Assembly: GCF_022539505.1 (NCBI RefSeq)
Contig: NC_061508.1
Coordinates: 266,358,736 to 266,422,735 of the forward strand
From: Lolium rigidum
Taxonomy: Eukaryota; Streptophyta; Magnoliopsida; Poales; Poaceae
Direction: 5' to 3'
Length of the DNA: 64,000 bases
In this document: positions 22,610-33,605 of the stretch, in pieces
How the letters are laid out: each line of letters starts with the position of its first letter
Position numbering within the stretch: the first letter of the stretch is position 1
Notes under the pieces: model-generated
The model's input: the letters and a program-made list of their open reading frames with translations, nothing else
What the model was told of the DNA's origin: nothing
The model's database searches: none
Program-made: the position numbers and the translations under genes

Positions 22610-23812
22610 CCTGGCAAATAGTGTATGTCCGCACGACCCAATATGTCAGCTACGCAGAATCCATCCAGAGACGGTGTAGCACCTCACTCTCGACTGCCAC
22701 TTCTCGACTTCGGTGCGAGAATAAATTACCGCCCGGAATGGGCATCTTGATGTGCCACGCCTGTGGGAGGAAGGAGTCTCAGTGCTTGGTGGGATGAGAC
22801 GATATCCAAGATCCCAAAGGATAGGAGAAGGGAGGCGAGCGGGGCGATCATATGCTCAGTTTGGGGAGTTTGGAGGGAAAACAATTGCTAGGCAAGTTTT
22901 CCAGAATGCCGCCCTTGAGCAGGACGCCGTCGCGGCCTTGGTAAAAGATGAAATCGCACATAGGGCCTACAGGCACAGCCAAGACCCGGGAGACCACTTG
23001 CGGCTTTGACGAGGTGTGTAAGGCTGGACGGGGCGAGCTTTTGGCTCGGCTCGAGCTTTCCGCGGCTCACCCCGAGTTGAGCTCGGCTCGCAGAAGACGT
23101 GGACCGAGCCGAGCCCAATAATCTGGACTGCCGCGAGCTTCCGGCTTGGCTCGGGTTAGCCCGAAAGCTCGCTGTTTTCTGACACTGGACACGCGGTGAC
23201 CACGTCTAAAGTCATGTCGCTCGCATTCCCGGTCACATACGGCTCCATATGATAGATGCCTGCGCCACCACTCTGCAAAAATTGTACTAAGATAGATGGT
23301 GGGATTATATAGATCAAATGAGCAAGTCCTTAATGTTAAACATCTACTGTTGTTCCATGCACACAAGGTGTTCGGCGAAATGAAATTGGTCACCGAATCG
23401 TCTTCCTTGCTCCCGCGGCGCTGCTCACCACTCGCCCTCGCCGCCCACCATCTCCGTCACGCAGATCCCTCCTTGCCGCTGCTGGAGAAGGTGGACCCAC
23501 CTGCCAGTGACACAAACATGCTCAGCTCGCGAGCTGCACCGAGCTTTGCACAGGCTCGGGCCGAGCCCCTTTTCCGGCTCGTGAGACAAAGGAGCCAGCC
23601 CGAGCCAAGTTATTTGGCAGCGAGCTAAAGTGCAGCTTACACCGAGCTCAGCCCGAGCTGGCTCGTGTCCAGCCTTAGGGTGTGTGCATGTGTTTTTCTG
23701 GGAGTTCCTTGAGCTCCTACGGTTTCCCCATTCTTCTACATAAACCTTTTTTCTACCTATCTAATCATACGGCAGAGCGACTGCCATTTCCTCAAAAAAA
23801 AAAAAAGAATGC
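22610..23812 (+). mobile_element. LINE 3' fragment, copy 1, split by a hAT-like insertion
   Basis: The sequence at 22610-23018 and 23678-23812 matches the LINE 3' end at 27145-27690: a degraded zf-RVT-type C-terminal region of a LINE reverse transcriptase ORF, then a 3' tail with GAGTTCCTTGAGCTCCTA and an A-run (about 23793-23805). Multiple frameshifts make it non-coding. The left edge is the Harbinger fragment and the interruption is the element at 23020-23677. Confidence 0.7.
23020..23677. mobile_element. hAT-like non-autonomous element
   Basis: Inverted ends AAGGCTGGAC and GTCCAGCCTT are flanked by AGGTGTGT (23012-23019) and GGGTGTGT (23678-23685), 7 of 8 bases identical, as expected for an 8-bp hAT target duplication. 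Subterminal regions are filled with GAGCTCGG/CCGAGC repeats on both sides. No transposase is present. The insertion cleanly separates two parts of a LINE tail whose uninterrupted relative is at 27550-27690. Confidence 0.7.
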
Positions 23813-24436
23813 CCATCCTAAACGGTAGATAGTTGGATAAGTACGCTGGAAGAAAGGGAGATCTGCTTCGTTCATGAGCTCGATTTGACGAGCTCGATCT
23901 GACAGCTGACGATGTCAAAACGCTGAGAAGAGGCGTAGGTAGCTGAAGAGAACCGCTAGCGCTAAGCTATGAGACGAGGCCATGCTTTTTTTCGTGCACT
24001 GGGCTGCTGTCGTTCCAGCCGTGCAGTGCTCACTGCTGTTGCAATGCTTCTTAGATGGTATGGAGCTTTCCGCTCCAGATATAGACTATTTTACGACTTC
24101 GACTTCCCATCGGTCTCCAGCTGGCAAATGTGCCCAAATATCAAAGTCATGGTCAGCTATCAAGATTGTGGCTGAGGTGGTGACGATTGATTGGCGAAAC
24201 AAGTCTGTTGGATTGCAGTCAGGGTTTTTTCTTCTCGTTCTCTAAAAAGTACCGGTGGCCAACGTTATTATCAGTTACCAGAATTACCGATCCAAATACC
24301 GGACGACAATTTTCAAACAAAATTTAAAACTTATCTAGAATTTATCAAAATTCGTTAATTTTGAATATGCCGGTATTTTCTTAGACCGGTAGGTGCCGAG
24401 AAAACTGGTTACCGGCAGGATTTCGGAAACATCGGC

Positions 24437-24437
<1 letters not shown>

Positions 24438-24465
<28 letters not shown>
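24438..24465 (+). repeat. (GA)n microsatellite
   Basis: About 14 uninterrupted GA units. On the minus strand it lies just after a possible splice donor (24470), so it would form a CT-rich start of an intron. Confidence 0.95.
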
Positions 24466-24468
<3 letters not shown>

Positions 24469-24469
24469 C

Positions 24470-24576
24470 CTGATGGTAGTGGAGTAGTCGGCCCGGCTCC
24501 TCCTATACTTCTCGTCCGCGAGGTAGCAGGCTGCGCGCTGGAGCTCACGGCCACCATTAGAGGCCTGCTGAGACAT
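24470..24576 (-). other. Possible first coding exon
   Basis: On the minus strand an ATG at 24576 opens MSQQASNGGRELQRAACYLA and stays coding-like (basic, Arg/Tyr/Ser) to an ATCAG/GTTTTC donor-like site. No product is recognised and no matching downstream exon was identified. It may be part of the same unit as the ORF at 25429-25570 or a captured fragment. Confidence 0.25.
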
Positions 24577-24610
24577 TATATCAGGATTAATGGTGCACTG
24601 CCAGGGTATT

Positions 24611-24757
24611 GTTTTTGAGTCGCTGCATAGTCGTTGTATAGTCGCTGAGACGTTTTCCAAAAATCACGGCGACTCGCGACTATACAGCGACTTATGGTGA
24701 CTATACAGCATTTTTGGTCGATTATACATGAGTCGCAGCCTCAGGTGACTCAAAAAC
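24611..24757. mobile_element. Short MITE-like palindrome
   Basis: Ends GTTTTTGAGTCGC and rc GTTTTTGAGTCAC are inverted. The interior is made of GTCGC/ATAGTCG motifs repeated in both orientations, so a hairpin could form. No convincing target duplication was seen, so the superfamily is unassigned. Confidence 0.5.
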
Positions 24758-25254
24758 CATGGGTCAGGGCCTCACAACAGCGATATAGCAACACCGCCAT
24801 TAACGCCTTGCACTGAATGACCGAAACGAAAACAGGAAGAGGCGGCGCATAGAATGGACCGCTCCCTTTGGAAGCCAGCCCTGCCGGCGGCGGCAACCAG
24901 GAGAGGCAGCGGCGCAATGTTTTGGGAGCAAGAGAGAATATGCATGGGATGCTACCCAAACAGGATATCTGCAGACGTGTATTTCTTCACTGGTTTCTTT
25001 GTGCACAGGCATGAAACGTCCGTATACTATCACGGTTGGAAAAAATTCAGAGTTTCCAAGCGGGGGCCTTAAGGACAAAGCTAAGGGGTTTATTATGTCC
25101 ACACTACTAGACAATAAAAGAACCTGTTGCCGTGCCCGTCGGCTTTAAGAAAAGTACAGTAGGAATAATTTTAAAAATGAACAATAGAATATATGTAATA
25201 CAATGTACAACCAATATCGAGGAAGAAGGATGTAGATCTTTTTTGTGTGGGGGT

Positions 25255-25268
25255 GGGGGGGGGGGGGG
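25255..25268 (+). repeat. 14-base G homopolymer
   Basis: Fourteen consecutive G in AT-rich surroundings, preceded by a GTGTGGGGGT stretch. It is prone to length polymorphism and assembly error. Confidence 0.9.
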
Positions 25269-25428
25269 TAACATCCAACAATGCCCATTATTTTTTGGTC
25301 CTACATAAATATTTAAGCAGTTTAGTGAATACACAATTAGAAATGGTAAAGAATAAGAACAACCATTTCTTGTATTTCATATAATTGGAAAAGCAAAGGT
25401 TAGATGCAACATATATCGAATTACTGAC

Positions 25429-25570
25429 CTGCAGACTCAAGCACGGATTTTTCAAAATTAAAACCGAAGAAATGAAGAGTGAGGCCTGAGGCATATGGTT
25501 CGCCACATCGGTCGTCGAAAGTGAAGCCAGGGAGGGAACGGCCAGCTGGGTCCTGAGTGTCATCAAGCAT
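25429..25570 (-). other. Possible coding exon, product unknown
   Basis: The minus-strand ORF starts at ATG 25570 (MLDDTQDPAGRSLPGFTFDD) and stays open to a strong CTGCAG/GTCAGTAA donor at 25429/25428. Its amino-acid composition is ordinary for a soluble protein, unlike the surrounding AT-rich sequence. A stop codon follows only after the donor. No domain was recognised. Confidence 0.3.
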
Positions 25571-27030
25571 AGTGAAGCATCAGTCAGCTAGGGAATTGTA
25601 CCCAAAAAACGGTTGCAGTAACCTATCACACATATTTTATACTGTATTATATATGGAACTATCACAGAAACTAATTTTAATTTGCACATCCCAATAAAAA
25701 TGCATATAGTTCACACCTTAGTGGCATATGACATCTATTAAAATAAACTATGTTGTATGGCAATAAGTGGTTCATCATCTCCGTCAAATTTGCTGGTTAG
25801 AAGTAAAATAATAATTATATGATTGCATGAATTTCTACACAACCATCATTTTAGGTGGCCATAATAGCAAATACCAAAAGATATGTAAATTAAAAACATG
25901 TACGGATGCAACGGGAGCACACTGACTTAGTTGCACATTTGCTAGTTGCTACAAATTACATAAGAGACAAAGAGATACTTGAACACTTGAATTATTGTCT
26001 TTCTTTATTTTGGAAAATAAGTGGCTCTGTCATTTTTTTAATGCTCGTAGTGGATTTTCAAAGAGAATATATGTTGCATGTCATATGTACAAGTACAAAG
26101 ATCTCCTAAAAAAATAATCATTATACAAAAAATTCCCTATATTAATTCTCTTTCTTATTTTTTAGAATCTTAAGTTTTTAGAATACAAGGGTGAAGAATC
26201 ACTCTATGATAATGTTTCTGTCATTTCATTATACAAATTGGACGACCTGTAGCAAAAGTGAGATATTGAACATTTTACACGGCAATCAAAAAGTCTCGTC
26301 CAGGTCTCTGAAACGTGTATGCAGGAGTAAGAGATCAATAACAAATATGAGGAGCGGAACTGTAAAACAAGAAGAACTCTAAAGGGTGGTAGGTTTAGAA
26401 GATTATATTGGCAATACTGCTCATCATAGAAAATCAGGAATTCAAATAGATAAGATTGGTCCAACCTGTAGTTGAAGGTCGTGCATTTAGTGAATTATAC
26501 AAACGTAAACCTTTGCATTTATATGGAATACGCAAGGAGGTGAAGTTATGAATCTGTATGTTGGAATGAAGTAAAGAGAAGTTGTTTGCATAAGAACTGA
26601 ACTTTGAGATCTCTTACAGCGCTTGATACTACATAAACATTGGATCATCTTGCATCTACTTTGTGAGGCCCCTCTCACCAAAATATATGAGGCCTTGAAT
26701 CAAGATCTAAACAAAAATTCCAAGTTGAAAATAAATCAGAGAAACCACAGTCAGCGAAAAGAATATCTTCTCTCCAACTTTTCTTAAATGAATTATTCAA
26801 AAAATGTAAAGAGAAAGAAGCATGGCAATGAATAATACTATCAGCTTCAGTCAATACATGTGCTACATAAAGAGCGTCAAGTATTGGACATGCAAAAACA
26901 AGCTATCTATTAACATAAAAAAACAGGTTATCTATAAGGAAGAAGAGAACGGAGATTCACTTGCTCCCGAGGCCGGACGCATTGGCGGTGGAGTGAATAG
27001 GGGATCTACACGGCAGCCTCAGCTTACCGC
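25571..27030. other. AT-rich intergenic or intronic sequence
   Basis: About 1.4 kb with no convincing ORF, repeat or RNA gene. A minus-strand 86-codon frame at 26204-26464 has an acceptor-like TGTTTTACAG near 26360, but its composition is not clearly coding. Confidence 0.5.
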
Positions 27031-27690
27031 TGCCAGTTCACGTCGTGTGCTCCCTTTGGCACGGCCAAATTTTGGAAGGGGCACGCGGAGGCAAAATGCA
27101 GGTTCTTCGCATGGCTAGCACTTCATGGAAAGATCCTCACGGCTTATAAATTGGCAATTAGAGGATGGCCGCATGACCCAATATGTAAGCTATCCAAGAG
27201 TCCATCCGGAGACGGTGCAGCACCTCACTCTCGACTGCCACTTCTCGACTTCGGTGAGAGAACAAATTTTCGCCCGGAATGGGGCATCTTGGTGTGCCAC
27301 CGCCTGCAGGAGGAAGGAGTCTCAATTAATGATTGGTGGGACGAGATAATATCAAAGATCCCAAAGGACAGGAGAAGGGAGGCTAGCAGAGCGATCATGT
27401 ACTATGTTTGGAGAGTTTGGAGGGAAAGGAATATCTTGGGAAGTTTTCCAGAATGCCGCACTTCAGCAAGACGCCATCGCGGCCTTGGTAAAAGAAGAAA
27501 TCACATATAAGGCCTACACGCACAGCCAAGACCCGGGAAACCACTAGCAGCTTTGACGGGGTGCATGTGTGTGTTTTCTGGGAGTTCCTTGAGCTCCTAG
27601 GGTTTTCCCATCCTTTTACATAACTTTTTTCTATCTACCTGATTATACGGCACAGGGACCGCCCTTTCCTCAAAAATAAAGAATGCCTGT
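27031..27690 (+). mobile_element. LINE 3' fragment, copy 2
   Basis: Frames across 27090-27510 read as the C-terminal zinc-finger region of a plant LINE reverse transcriptase (zf-RVT type): KCRFFAWLALHGKILTA-like, WPHDPICKL, a WWDEIISKIPKDRRRE stretch and VWRVWRERN. A 3' untranslated tail and short A-rich end follow (about 27670-27690). Frameshifts separate the segments, so it is dead. 5' truncation is typical of LINE copies. Confidence 0.75.
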
Positions 27691-27795
27691 CCAAAATGGT
27701 ATATAATTGGATAAGTATGCTGCAATTCAGGGAGATCTGCTTCATTCATGAGCACGATCTGACAGCAGACAATGCCAAAACGCTAAGAGGCGTAT
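27691..27795 (+). repeat. Duplicated sequence beyond the LINE tail
   Basis: The sequence after the A-rich end here matches 23812-23945, for example GAATGCC, ATTGGATAAGTA and GGGAGATCTGCTTC motifs in the same order. Similarity continuing past the A-tail means the two LINE copies share flanking DNA, which points to segmental duplication. Confidence 0.7.
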
Positions 27796-28690
27796 GTAGC
27801 TCCAGTTTACTGTCTCTTAACAACAAGCCTTGTACAAGTCTGAATTTTTTAGATAAATAGACATGCCGAAATCTAAGATTGAAGAGCAAATTATCCTCTG
27901 CATGAACAAGAACAGTCAAATCCAATGGAGCAGTAATTGACTGGAACATGTAGAAAAAGTAGATGGAAATAGAGGCATTTTAATGCCACATAAAAATCTT
28001 ATGCAATTAAAGGAGAAAATAGTTGGAGGCTAATACGATAAAATCTTATGCAATTAAAGGAGAAAATGGTGGGAGGCTAATATGATAAAGGTAACCTCTT
28101 AACTATGTTTGCATGGTAATTCACCATTCCGTTGTCCCATGCTATAATATCTTACTCACATGTTTAACATGATCAGGGGGCAATATCCTAAAGTCAATAG
28201 ACGGCTATGTGAGTGACCTGTAAACAATAGCACAACCACATTATCATAGATGGCATTAGTTGTAATTGCCATCAATAACTCGACTATAACCCATCTTACA
28301 TACAAATTCCATTGAACATTATCAGCAACACAAGAAGCGATTTGTTACTTCCTATCAGCACTTTCAGCAAGCACATAATTGTTACATGTGAGCCTGATCT
28401 GAAGAGTTAATACTTAATAATAGAATATAAACAACTCATTGGTACGTAACAACTTCAATCTTGTACATCAGTACATGGAGCCCAGAATTTCCTTTATTAA
28501 CTGATGGAATTGGGAGAAAAGACAAATTTAGGGAAGATAGCAGTTGGCAATAGTCATCATGTACTAGTAATTGTTCTTCCGTAAAAATGTTGCCAACTCC
28601 TGCCAATCAAAGGAAAGTGGTGAATCACGGGATACTCAAGTGCAGAAACAGAAATTTCCTCATGACTAACCCATCGCCGTGGCCACATGC
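27796..28690. other. AT-rich sequence, no gene seen
   Basis: No ORF, RNA gene or clear transposon end was recognised. A short imperfect direct repeat is present (ACGATAAAATCTTATGCAATTAAAGG-like, about 27997 and 28040; motif given in part). Confidence 0.5.
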
Positions 28691-28699
28691 ACCGCTGCT

Positions 28700-28872
28700 G
28701 AAGCCACATGAAGCCACCGAAGCAGCCTTCGCTCCTCTTTAACCACCGGGAAAGTGAAAGGGAGAGAGGGAGGTAAGCCGAGGGAGCGGCGCTGTAGAGC
28801 TAACCTGAAATGGAGAGGCACTTCACCACCACCTCCGCTCGAGCTCGGCTAGGGTTTGGAGCACAAGCTCGA
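28700..28872 (-). promoter_or_regulatory. Possible gene 5' leader with AAACCCTA box
   Basis: Read on the minus strand, CTCCAAACCCTAGCC (about 28860-28846) is followed by a GC-rich, then CT-rich segment typical of plant 5' leaders, with a CATTTCAG/GTTAGC junction near 28805. This would head a minus-strand unit to which the exon-like ORFs at 25.5 and 24.5 kb could belong. No start codon context convinces me. Confidence 0.3.
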
Positions 28873-28879
28873 CGATGGC

Positions 28880-29430
28880 AAAACCTATACACCGACCAGG
28901 TCGGTGGCTACCGGCCACCGCACACCCCTGGTCGGGTATGGGCCAGGCTCATTTGGGGCTGTTTAGCCTGTGCAGTTCGTTTTTGCTTTATCTTTTTTCT
29001 TTTTTGGTTTCTTTTTCTGTTTTCTTTTCTTTTTTCTGTTTTCGGTTTTGTTCATATTTTTTTAGATTCGAAAAATTTTAATTTTTAAAAATTATTCAAA
29101 TTGAGAAAATGTTTAAATTCAAAAATGTTCAAATTTGAAAACCGTTTAAATTTGAAAATCGTTCAAATTTGAGAACCGTTCAAATATGAAATTTGTTCAA
29201 ATTCAAAAATTATTTAAAATTTTAAAATGTTCAAATTTAAAATTTGTTCGAATTTAAAAAATGTTAAAATATAAAATTTGTTCGAATTTAAAATTTGTTC
29301 ACATCGAAAATTATTCAAATTTAAAAATTTAAAAATTGTTCACATCCGTATATGAGCCTGGCCCAGAAGCCGGTTGGGGTGTGCGGTGCCCCGTTTGCCA
29401 CTGACCTGCTCGGTAGCGAGCAGCCCCCCT
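28880..29430. mobile_element. Long-TIR, MULE-like foldback element (M1)
   Basis: The left arm (about 28885-28960) and right arm (about 29350-29430) are imperfect inverted repeats sharing CGACCAGGTCGG/GAGCAGGTCAG, GCACCGCACACCCC and GGGCCAGGCTCAT motifs. The centre (29060-29345) is a degenerate array of TTCAAATTTGAA-type palindromic units. No ORF is credible. Classification as MULE-like rests on long arms and filler type; no 9-bp duplication was identified. Confidence 0.5.
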
Positions 29431-29994
29431 TAACGATCGCCCGACGGGGTCCTTGCGATCAGTTGTACCGGCGCAATGGAGAGGCAAGCACGGACTGGAA
29501 GCAAACGCCCGGATGAAAGGCCCAGGTAGCCCAATTAACGAGAGGTCATCCAGGTCAACTTCGAAGCAGAGGGGAGGTCATATGCCGCTTTTAGCGGTGC
29601 CTACGATCAACGCCGTGTACCCTCGGTGGTTAATGGGCTCGGCCCATGCAGGTGCCGTTAACTGTTTCGTACACCTGATCCGAAGAACACGACGTCGGTT
29701 GTACACGTTTCGCACACCTGACCGGAAGACCGCGTTGTCAATCGTATTCGCTCACTTTGCTTACTGTTTCTTTGAACTGATCGATGGCAACAGTTCTTGT
29801 ACAGTTTGTTTGGCTGTTTTACCTTTTTTTTTTTAGAAGTAGCACCACACAGTAGATTGAAAACTAAGTCATACGTGAAAGTAAGTGAAAACTTATTGAA
29901 AAAAATGTTTCCAACTCACGAATATAATTAATTAAACACGTAAACAATTTATTAAACCCCGTGAACATATTTTGAAATATCCGAATATTGTTTA

Positions 29995-30465
29995 GAGCAT
30001 CTCCAGTCGCGTCCCCCAAATGACGTTTGGGGGACGGCGGACAAGAAATGGAGAAAAACGCGTTCCAGTCGCGTCCTCCAAACAGCATCCGGATGCATGC
30101 ATTTTAATAGAGGGACCACCCCATGTGGGAAAAATAGGTGAGAGAAAGTGTGGGAAAAGAGACTAGCATGTGAGGACTAGGGGCTGCATGCATGCGTCCG
30201 GACGCTGTTTTTGTGTCCGGCGTCCCCGGTAGAGACTCTATAATTTAGTGGGCCATGAAATTATTTGAAACCCCCAAAAAAAAATTAGTGGGCCATGAAA
30301 TATAGAGTCTCTACCGGGGACGCCGGACACAAATTTGGGGGACGCGACTAGAAAAGGGTCTCTTTTTTGTACAGATTTTTAGTCTCTTTTTGTCCGGCGC
30401 GGTCCTAAACGTCCCCCAAATCATTTATGCCAGACGTTTTTCGAGGGACGCGACTGGAGATGCTC
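29995..30465. mobile_element. Harbinger-type MITE (H7)
   Basis: TTA duplications (29992-29994, 30466-30468) flank perfectly inverted ends GAGCATCTCCAGTCGCGTCC. Subterminal CCCCCAAA repeats match H2. Near the centre, 30213-30242 and 30301-30331 form a nearly perfect 30-bp inverted repeat. There is no cargo ORF, so this is a deletion-type relative of the cargo elements. Confidence 0.85.
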
Positions 30466-30829
30466 TTAAACCTAGTGAACATATTTTCACATCTTTGTAT
30501 ATTTGTGTATATTAAGAGGTACACGCTAAGTTTTATTTTTCTGTTGCGGGCATTCTTTTCCCACCTTTGAGAAAAGCTTTAACACTTTATATTAATTTTT
30601 ATTTTTATAAATATAGAAATTTATATCTAACCTTTATAAATCATTATATTAATTAGAAATTAAAATGAATATTATTGAGCCAAAATAATGTTCACATTGA
30701 TTACTTTTTGTTGAACACTTGGCCAAAATTAAAAATATACACGGCCATGTATAAAACGGCATGAGCAACTTTTAAAACCTGTGTGAACATTTGTTACAAC
30801 TACATGAACAAAATTTAAATTTGAAAAGA

Positions 30830-31450
30830 AGCATTCTTTGAACAACCGTGAACAAATTATTTTAGTGGAAGACGAACAATATTTTAGAAAAACCTTGAAC
30901 ATTTTTGAAACCTCGAGAATATTTTCTCGAAACGGAGAACATTTTTTGAAACCCAAAGAACATTTTTTTTGTAATCCTCTAAAAAAAATTTCGTGGATGA
31001 TAAACAATTTTTCTAAAAAACCTTGAACATTTTTTATAATCTTTTCAAAAGAAAAATTGGACCATGAACTTTTTTAGAAAATCCGTGAATTTTTTTAAAC
31101 CCCCAGAACATTTTCACAAACTGGTAAATATTTTTTTAATCTGCTAAAAATACTTTCATGGACGATGAACATTTTTTCGAAAAACCTTGAATATTTATAG
31201 AAACTCCAAGAAATGTTCTCGAACCGTCGAACAATTTTTGTAATCCTCTGAATTTTTTTTTGACCATGAACAATTTCTAGAAAAACCTTGAACAGTTTTT
31301 GAAACCCCAAGAATATTTTCTCGAACCGGTGAATGTATCTTTAAAATCCTCTGAAAACATTTTCCTAGACGATGAACAATTTTGGAAAAACCTTGAACAT
31401 TTTGTAAACCCTGATAACATTTTACTGGTGAACGTTTTTTGTAATCCTCT
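30830..31450. repeat. Degenerate tandem array, unit roughly 110-150 bp
   Basis: Repeated blocks contain GAACAAT, AGAAAAACCTTGAACATT, GAAACCCC(A/C)AGAA, TCTCGAACCG and GTAATCCTCT in the same order about five times. Units are diverged and differ in length. ORFs here on either strand are products of the repeat, not genes. Confidence 0.7.
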
Positions 31451-32105
31451 TACTATAATTTAGTGGGCCATGAAATTATTTGAAACCCCCAAAAAAAATT
31501 CTCGGACATGTGAACATTTTTGTTTACTCCTCTAATTTCTTTGTGGAAATAAAAAAATAGAAAACGATAATTTTTTTGAATCCCCGAGAACGTTTTCTTG
31601 AATAGGTGTACGTTATTTCTACTCCTCTAAATTTCTTTTTAGAAAATAAATTGTTTTGTTAAGAAAACATGAACATTTTTTGAACCCCTTGATTTTTTAA
31701 TATCATTAACATTTGTGGAACCATGTGAACAATTTTCAAAACATGGAATATTTTTTACATGTAAACATTAAATATGTTTTAACCCATGTATAATTTTTTG
31801 GAATGTAGAGAGGACATGTAATTAAAGAAGAAAGGAACAGAAAAACAAATAGAAAAGAGAAATAAAAAAACTGGAACTGTACAGAAAGAAATAATAAAAA
31901 CGGCTAAAAAATAAATCAAAAAAGAAAACCGAAATAGAAAACCATTATAAAAAAATGGGAAAATCTGTCCAAAAAACTGCTGTCGCTAGCAGACTCGCTC
32001 CTAGTCACGCATGAAAGAAACGGCAAAAAGGCAGGATCAGTGGGCCTGGCCCAACAACTAATGCCTTCAGGCGGGAGCGATCATAGCAATCGCAATAAGC
32101 GGAGA

Positions 32106-32640
32106 ATAGGAAACGCGGCTCCTATCTCATGCCTTAAGCGGGATGGACTCGGTCCCGCCTGAAAGAAGCTCCGCTGGGCCAGGCCCATTTATCCGGTCGC
32201 TTGTGTGTGATAGACACGCTGTTTCTTTCAGTTTTCTAAAATCTGAACAAAATTCAAAATCGAGCAAAACTCAAAACAGAACAATTTTCAAAACGAACAA
32301 TTTTCATACTCCAAATTTGAACATTTTTCAAATTTGAACAATTTTCAAATCTGAACAATTTTCAAATCTGAACAATTTTCAAATTTGAACAAATTTATAA
32401 TTTGAACATTTTTTAATCAGAACCAAAAAAATCTGAACAAAATTCAAAGTCGGCAAAAACCACAGAAAACAACGAAAACCGCACAAAAACCAAAGAAAAC
32501 CGGGGGGGGAACCGGAAAATTAAGAAGACCCCAATACATACTAGAAGCTAATGGGCCAGCCCACTGCGGCCGCCGCTTCAGGCGGGAGCGAATCGCTCCC
32601 GCACTGAGCGGGGAATAGGGATTGCCGAAACAGAGCCTGG
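32106..32640. mobile_element. Long-TIR, MULE-like foldback element (M2)
   Basis: The arms at about 32106-32190 and 32555-32640 are inverted, sharing CTCCCGCCTGAA/TTCAGGCGGGAG and GGGCCAGGCCCA/TGGGCCAGCCCA. The interior is a short tandem array of GAACAATTTTCAAATCT units (32290-32400). No ORF is credible. Confidence 0.5.
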
Positions 32641-32649
32641 GCAAACGAA

Positions 32650-33605
32650 CGGGGAGTCCTATTCTCCGCTCAAAGCGATCCAGCGCTCCGCACAGGGCGG
32701 ATTATATATGACGGCCCATTAGAGAGCACAACCTCTGTTTTTTTACGGTTTCCTTCAGTTTATTTTGATTTTCTCGATTTTTTTTTGCTTTTTTGGTGGT
32801 TTTGTCAATTTTCCCTGTCAGTTTGGTTATGAACTTTTTCAAACCTGGAATTTTTGAAAACTGGAAATTCTTTTCGAACTTTTTAGAATATATTTTTTTT
32901 CAAATTTTGAACATTTTTTGTATCCAAACATTTTTCAGATCCAACCATTTTTAGAATTTATTTTCTTAAAATTTAAGAAAAATTCAGATTTGTAAAGGAA
33001 ATTCGAACTATTTTCAGGTTGGAAATTTTTTAAAATTTTAAACTTTTTTTCATATTCATACATATTTGAAATTCGAACATTTTTAGATTCGAACAATTTT
33101 TAGATTTGAACATTTTTTTAATTTAATTTTTTTGATTCGGACATATTTGAAAGTTGAATATTTTTTAGATTCGAATATTTTAAATTTAAACATTTTTCAT
33201 ATTTGGACATTTTTTAATTTGAACACATTTTACCTTTGAATGGTTTTTAGATTTGAACATTTTTAAAATTTAAACATTTTTCAGATTCGGCCATTTTTGA
33301 AATTCAAACTTTTTAGATTTTAACTATTTTTTAAATCCAACTTTTTATGAACATGAGTTCTAGAGCCTTATTCTATCATGCACGAGGAAACACTGAAACA
33401 AAAATGCACGAGCAAAAATAACATATACACGCACGACTATTCTCTAGTGTGCGCGCAAAATTGGAACGATGGATGTGCACGCGCGCCAGTGAAGAATCAG
33501 GGAAACATCTGCATAGCGGAAACGGAATGAGCCCATAGTAGCCTGTGCTCTGTGGAACCAATCGTTTGCTTTGCTTAAAGCGGACAATATGCGCTCCCTA
33601 GGCAA
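32650..33605. mobile_element. Long-TIR, MULE-like foldback element (M3)
   Basis: The left arm GGGAGTCCTATTCTCCGCTCAAAGC (about 32660; shown in part, see positions) is inverted relative to GCTTAAAGCGGACAATATGC near 33574-33595, and both are followed inward by a GCCCAT/ATGGGC motif. The interior is made of GAACATTTTT and ATTCGAAC filler. No ORF is credible. Confidence 0.45.

Larger units (their letters stand above)
29580..32105. mobile_element. Large MULE-like foldback element with nested MITE (M0)
   Basis: The left arm (about 29590-29665, TTAATGGGCTCGGCCCAT) and right arm (about 31990-32105, GGGCCTGGCCCAACAACTAAT) are imperfectly inverted. The interior holds the Harbinger MITE at 29995-30465 and a degenerate array at 30830-31450. 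The right arm shares GCGGGAGCGA and GCGGAGAATAGG with the arms of the next two elements. The boundaries are approximate. Confidence 0.4.

Noticed and set aside
30830..31450. CRISPR-like or coding repeat array
   Set aside because: Units are long, diverged and AT-rich without uniform repeats and unique spacers, in a plant nuclear context inside a transposon.
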